Below are positions 6,991 through 10,247 of a stretch of DNA of 10,247 bases, in pieces (the first letter of the stretch is position 1; the number at the start of each line of letters is the position of its first letter). Source of the DNA: Bacteroidales bacterium (GTDB taxonomy: Bacteria > Bacteroidota > Bacteroidia > Bacteroidales > NBLH01); the NCBI GenBank assembly GCA_021647685.1, contig JAKIUH010000130.1:1-10247 (forward strand), given 5' to 3'. A program made the position numbers and the translations under genes. The notes beneath the pieces are model-generated. The model made no database searches and had not been told where the DNA came from. It saw only the letters and a list, made by a program, of their open reading frames with translations.

Positions 6991-7057
6991 AGGACTTTTG
7001 TTTTTAATTTAACCTTAAGTCCTTTATGGTTTAATAAGATAATTTCCGGTTAATAAG
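6991..7057. repeat. Short inverted and direct repeats in the divergent intergenic region
   Basis: AGGACTT (6991-6997) and AAGTCCT (7017-7023) are perfect 7-bp inverted arms with a 19-nt spacer. Just after them GGTTTAATAAG (7028-7038) and GGTTAATAAG (7048-7057) form a near-perfect direct repeat, starts 20 nt apart, about two helical turns. They lie in the 201-base gap between the two divergent genes, which is otherwise AT-rich with no small gene evident. They could be regulator sites for the flavoprotein gene, but chance is possible in such biased sequence. Confidence 0.25.
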
Positions 7058-7103
7058 CATTTTTTATAATTTAACGCCTCAAAATAAAAAACTAACTAAT
7101 AAT

Positions 7104-8723
7104 ATGAAAGAACTAAAAGCCGACGTACTCATTGCCGGAGGTGGAATTGCCGGTATTGTTGCAGCCATTGAACTCATTGAACACAATAAAACCGTACTAA
7201 TTTTTGACCGTGATAAAGAAGAAAATTTTGGCGGATTAGCCAAAGAATCTTTTGGCGGAATGTTTTATGTGAATTCTCCCCAACAAAAAAGAAGTGGTAT
7301 CAAAGACAATAAAAACCTTGCTAAAACAGATTGGTTTTCTTTTGCTGAGTTTGAAGACGAGCAATCGTGGGGTGCGCTCTGGGCAGAAAAATTCATAAAC
7401 TCAACCGAAAAAGTTTATCAATGGCTGACCTCCAAAAAAGTCAGTTATTTTCCGGTCGTGCATTGGGTTGAGCGCGGATTGTTCAAACCGGGTAACTCCG
7501 TACCACGCTTTCACATGGTTTGGGGTACCGGTTACGGATTAATCACTGCATTGATTGAGTATTTAAAAAAACATAAAAACGTTCATTTACTTCAGTGCTT
7601 TTTTGAGCACAAAGTGGAAAACCTAATTACCAACGGTGGAGAAATTGAAGGATTGGAAGTTCGTAACGAAAAAAACGGGGAAATACTAAAAGTGTTGGCG
7701 CCTTCGGTAATAATTGCCACAGGCGGTATAAACGGCAGTATGGAAAAAGTACGAAAGTATTGGCATAAAGATTGGGGCAGCCCGCCCGATGTTATTCTTA
7801 ACGGCTCGCATCAATTTGCCTTGGGCGATATGCATGAAGCAAGTGAAAAAATTGGAGCAAACATTACCCATTTAGACAAAATGTGGAATTATGCTGCCGG
7901 TATTCGTCATTTTCGTCCGAAAAGAGCAAATCATGGATTGAGCCTTGTACCGCCAAAATCAGCTTTATGGCTAAATCACAAAGGTGAACGAATAGGACCT
8001 TTGCCTTTGATTACTGCTTATGATACGCGCTATTTAGTAACAAAAATTTGTGAGCAAGAAAAAAAGTATTCATGGCAAGTGTTAAACAAAAAAATTGCTT
8101 TAAAAGAATTGGCTGTTTCCGGTTCAGAATTTAATGATGGTATTAAAGAAAAGAAAATTCTGAAATTTTTAAGTTCATTATTACTCGGTAATAAAGATTT
8201 TTATAAAGAATTGGAAAAACATTCGGAGGATTTTATTATTGCTTATTCAATTGAAGAATTAGCCGAAAAAATGAACCAGCTTACCGGTGATGCATCGGTA
8301 GATGTTGCTATTTTGCGTAAAACAATTGAAGATTATGACAGGAACATTGCACGCGGTAAAAAATTTCATAACGATGAACAATTGCGCCGTATTGCACATG
8401 CCCGCCAATATCGTGGCGATAAGGTGCGAACCTGTAAATTTCAAAAAATAAATGATAAAAAAGCCTATCCTTTAATTGCCATCAGAGAATTTATTGTATC
8501 GCGTAAAAGTTTGGGCGGTATTCAAACCGATTTACACAGTCGTGTATTGCAAAAACCCGATGAAACCGGTAATCAAAAAATCATTAAAGGTTTGTATGCA
8601 GCAGGTGAGGCAGCAGGTTTTGGAGGTGGCGGCTCTCACGGGTTGCGTGCTTTGGAAGGTACTTTTCTCGGAACATGTGTTCTAACAGCTAAAACAGCAG
8701 CAGAGCATATTGTAAATTCATAG
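7104..8723 (+). CDS. FAD-binding dehydrogenase (COG3573, succinate dehydrogenase flavoprotein/KstD-like fold)
   Basis: This 539-residue flavoprotein of the FAD_binding_2 superfamily has an N-terminal Rossmann fold with GGGIAG (12-17) and the acidic residue D35 ending the second strand. ATGG (205-208) and the C-terminal GLYAAGEAAGFGGGGSHG plus LRALEGTFLG (496-523) complete the FAD site. The family signature GNSVPRFHMVWGTGYG (130-145), with FFPVV-like YFPVVHW (115-121), VLNKKIALKELAVSGSE (326-342) and SLGGIQTDL (469-477), matches the group annotated as FAD-binding dehydrogenase (COG3573). Its physiological substrate is not established. It is sometimes called ketosteroid-dehydrogenase-like, but the tyrosine of the KstD RSYPGAG motif is absent (GGGGSHG here), so steroid dehydrogenation should not be assumed. 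There is no signal peptide, so it is cytoplasmic. Length is normal and the gene is intact. No partner reductase or cytochrome gene adjoins it. Confidence 0.92.
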   Translation: MKELKADVLIAGGGIAGIVAAIELIEHNKTVLIFDRDKEENFGGLAKESFGGMFYVNSPQQKRSGIKDNKNLAKTDWFSFAEFEDEQSWGALWAEKFINSTEKVYQWLTSKKVSYFPVVHWVERGLFKPGNSVPRFHMVWGTGYGLITALIEYLKKHKNVHLLQCFFEHKVENLITNGGEIEGLEVRNEKNGEILKVLAPSVIIATGGINGSMEKVRKYWHKDWGSPPDVILNGSHQFALGDMHEASEKIGANITHLDKMWNYAAGIRHFRPKRANHGLSLVPPKSALWLNHKGERIGPLPLITAYDTRYLVTKICEQEKKYSWQVLNKKIALKELAVSGSEFNDGIKEKKILKFLSSLLLGNKDFYKELEKHSEDFIIAYSIEELAEKMNQLTGDASVDVAILRKTIEDYDRNIARGKKFHNDEQLRRIAHARQYRGDKVRTCKFQKINDKKAYPLIAIREFIVSRKSLGGIQTDLHSRVLQKPDETGNQKIIKGLYAAGEAAGFGGGGSHGLRALEGTFLGTCVLTAKTAAEHIVNS

Positions 8724-8752
8724 CATTGCAGTAGAGTTCAGAAGACCAGTGG

Positions 8753-8786
8753 TTTGAATTGAAGTTTAAAATAAGGGTTACCTTTT
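8753..8786 (+). promoter_or_regulatory. Possible Bacteroidota-type promoter for the secreted repeat protein
   Basis: TTTG (8753-8756) and TACCTTTT (8779-8786, 7 of 8 to TAnnTTTG) lie 22 nt apart, close to Bacteroidota -33/-7 spacing, and about 40 nt before the ATG at 8827. The -7 box overlaps the left arm of the hairpin at 8783-8819. If transcription starts here, the full hairpin would not form in this mRNA. Confidence 0.3.
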
Positions 8787-8819
8787 TTTGTTTTCTGCAT
8801 TAATAGGAAAACAAAAAAA
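8783..8819. other. Perfect 13-bp A/T-rich inverted repeat just upstream of the secreted repeat protein
   Basis: TTTTTTTGTTTTC (8783-8795) and GAAAACAAAAAAA (8807-8819) are exact reverse complements around an 11-nt loop, ending 7 nt before the ATG at 8827. No T-tract follows on either strand, so it is not a standard terminator. In a read-through transcript from the flavoprotein gene it would pair the A-rich leader that Bacteroidota ribosomes favour, and could lower translation. Confidence 0.5.
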
Positions 8820-8826
8820 TATTGTC

Positions 8827-10247
8827 ATGAAAAATTTACTCTTCATTCTGTTATTTGTATTTACTGCAAATCAATTATTTGCCCAATTAAAATTTAAAGC
8901 AAATATTAAAAAAATTGAACTTGGCGATAGTGTACAGCTGACTTGGCAGGTTCAAAACATTAAAAAAATTAAAACAATAAATATTAAAAACCTTGCAGAA
9001 AATCTTGAACCGCAAGGAAGTGTATTTGTTAAGCCGGAAAAATCAAAAAGCTATAAACTTGAAGTTTTTACATCAAAAAAAAATAAAAAATACAGAAAAG
9101 GAGTTTGGATTGAAGTAATCCAGCCCCAAATTACACATTTTAATACAGTTAATCAATACAATAATGATAGAGACAGCACTGAACTTTATTGGAAAACAGA
9201 AAATACAGACTATGTATTGATTGAAAATATTGAGCAAAAACTGCCACCCGAAGGGAAAATAAAATTAATGTTGGATACAACAACTATAATCAAGTTAAAA
9301 GCATTTAACAAAAACAACATTCCTGTTGAAAAAGAACTCAATGTAGCTATTAAAAATATTGAATATCTGAAAGGAGAACACAATCCGTTTTTGTATGATA
9401 CCACAAGCATTAAATGGCAATATAAGTATTGTAATTATGTAAAAATTAATGGAATAGATAAAAAATTTAAACCAAAAGATGAATTCACATTTGTTGCACT
9501 AAAAGATACTACTTATTACTTGCAAATATTTAAAGAAAACGGTGATACTTTGAAAAAAACATTTTCAGTAAAAGTGCGCTCACCTTTGAAAAAATTTAAG
9601 GTGCCGGAAGTTGTTTTTGAAGGAATGCCTGTTACAATGTTCTGGGATGTTAAGGAAGGTTTTTCTGTAAAACTCACCGGAACAGGAAAAATAATTACCC
9701 AACAAAAAGGAGCCGTTAAAATTCCACAAGACACCGACAAAAAATATACGATAACCGTAAGAGATAATAAAGGGAAAATCATAGTCACTGAAACTAAGAA
9801 AATAAAAAAAATAAAATCACCAGTTAAAGTTTTTAGTGTTCCGGAAAATGCTTTTGTTGGTGTTCCTGTTAAAATTGTTTGGGATGTTGAACCCATGTTT
9901 ACAGTAGGTATTGAAGGCTTAAGCAAAAAGCTTTCAAATATGGGAAAAGCAAAGGTTGTTCCTTATGCAGACAGGAAGTATATAATGATTGTTTATTATC
10001 ATGGAAAAGAAATAAAGCGTGAAGAAAGAACGATGACAGTTGAAAGGCGTAGAAAATACATTCATGCAATTGTGGACTATAAAGATTTGGAAGAAAACAC
10101 AAAACTTAATTTTGAAGTATTTGCGGTTGATGAAAGTAATTTCCCAAATGAAGTAAAGTTATATGCATTAATTGCTGATAAGGAGGGTAATTTTGTTCAC
10201 GGATTGGAAAAATTAGATAAAAACAGCAAAACAAAGCTTATTAAATC
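8827..10247 (+). CDS. Secreted protein with five tandem Ig-like beta-sandwich units (partial, runs off right edge)
   Basis: The frame is open from the ATG at 8827 to the end of the window: 473 codons plus two bases, no stop. Residues 1-19 form a Sec signal peptide (MKNLL, hydrophobic core, cut after LFA before Q20) with no lipobox, so the protein is exported. Five units of 75-80 residues follow: 21-100, 101-177, 178-252, 253-331 and 332-408. Each has a strand ending in Trp (W40, W122, W197, W273, W352) and, 33-36 residues later, a strand usually starting with an aromatic (Y76, I155, Y230, Y307, Y385). This is the usual pattern of bacterial Ig-like domains. The segment 409-473 differs, with FEVFAVDESNFPNEVKLYAL (429-448) starting another domain. 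I do not recognise the full family. The tail loosely recalls a region before von Willebrand A or OmpA-like domains in Bacteroidota, which is only a guess. Lysine content is very high. Confidence 0.9.
   Translation, partial: MKNLLFILLFVFTANQLFAQLKFKANIKKIELGDSVQLTWQVQNIKKIKTINIKNLAENLEPQGSVFVKPEKSKSYKLEVFTSKKNKKYRKGVWIEVIQPQITHFNTVNQYNNDRDSTELYWKTENTDYVLIENIEQKLPPEGKIKLMLDTTTIIKLKAFNKNNIPVEKELNVAIKNIEYLKGEHNPFLYDTTSIKWQYKYCNYVKINGIDKKFKPKDEFTFVALKDTTYYLQIFKENGDTLKKTFSVKVRSPLKKFKVPEVVFEGMPVTMFWDVKEGFSVKLTGTGKIITQQKGAVKIPQDTDKKYTITVRDNKGKIIVTETKKIKKIKSPVKVFSVPENAFVGVPVKIVWDVEPMFTVGIEGLSKKLSNMGKAKVVPYADRKYIMIVYYHGKEIKREERTMTVERRRKYIHAIVDYKDLEENTKLNFEVFAVDESNFPNEVKLYALIADKEGNFVHGLEKLDKNSKTKLIK
8887..10050 (+). 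repeat. Five diverged tandem protein repeats of 75-80 residues
   Basis: The units are encoded at about 8887-9126, 9127-9357, 9358-9582, 9583-9819 and 9820-10050. The conserved tryptophans are 82, 75, 76 and 79 residues apart. Units 4 and 5 are closest, sharing F-x-V-P-E-x-x-F-x-G-x-P-V and W-D-V at equal positions (257-275 and 336-354), consistent with a more recent duplication. The DNA itself is not visibly repetitive, so the expansion is old. Confidence 0.7.

Noticed and set aside
9516..9926. 136-residue open frame on the minus strand.
   Set aside because: It lies antisense inside the secreted repeat protein, whose frame has a signal peptide and repeated motifs. The Ser/Thr/Phe-rich translation is what the reverse of Lys/Glu-rich coding gives.
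1..10247. CRISPR arrays, tRNA/rRNA genes, insertion sequences, integrase or phage genes.
   Set aside because: No regularly spaced direct repeats, cloverleaf-like sequence, transposase motif or attachment-site duplication was seen on either strand.

Overview
The window looks like a chromosomal segment of a low-GC member of the Bacteroidota. Three things point there. The coding bias is strongly A/T. Several starts are preceded by A-rich sequence without a Shine-Dalgarno motif, with TAnnTTTG-type -7 elements further upstream. The gene set includes a Bacteroidota-style surface lipoprotein (Cys followed by DKDEN) and a secreted multi-domain protein. I see no tRNA, rRNA, insertion sequence, integrase, CRISPR array or phage gene. 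This is ordinary core/accessory chromosome rather than a recognisable mobile island.

Layout, left to right. Bases 1-88 probably hold the start of a minus-strand membrane protein that runs off the left edge. Its upstream reading frame is odd. Next is deoC (263-1141, +), a complete deoxyribose-phosphate aldolase, ending at a perfect 14-bp inverted repeat. Facing it is a lipoprotein gene (1243-2070, -) with YD-like beta-strand repeats. Upstream of that, also on the minus strand, a probable two-gene unit reads GNAT acetyltransferase (3793-4380, GTG start) then nhaC-type Na+/H+ antiporter (2263-3741). Divergent from the acetyltransferase is a DUF1848 protein (4512-5450, +) with a C-terminal CX3CX2C cysteine cluster. 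It converges on an M24B proline peptidase (5514-6902, -), and the two are separated by an intrinsic terminator whose pairing favours the minus strand. Divergent from the peptidase is a flavoprotein of the COG3573 FAD-binding dehydrogenase type (7104-8723, +). Last is a large secreted protein with five tandem Ig-like units (8827 onward, +), cut by the right edge after 473 codons.

How the genes fit together. Most are independent housekeeping functions: deoxynucleoside catabolism, ion and pH homeostasis, turnover of proline peptides and an unassigned flavin oxidoreductase. Strand switches and terminators separate nearly all of them. Only the acetyltransferase and nhaC look co-transcribed. I found no convincing multi-gene novel system. 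The two parts most likely to reward study are the C-terminal radical-SAM-like cluster in the DUF1848 protein and the five-repeat secreted protein at the right edge.
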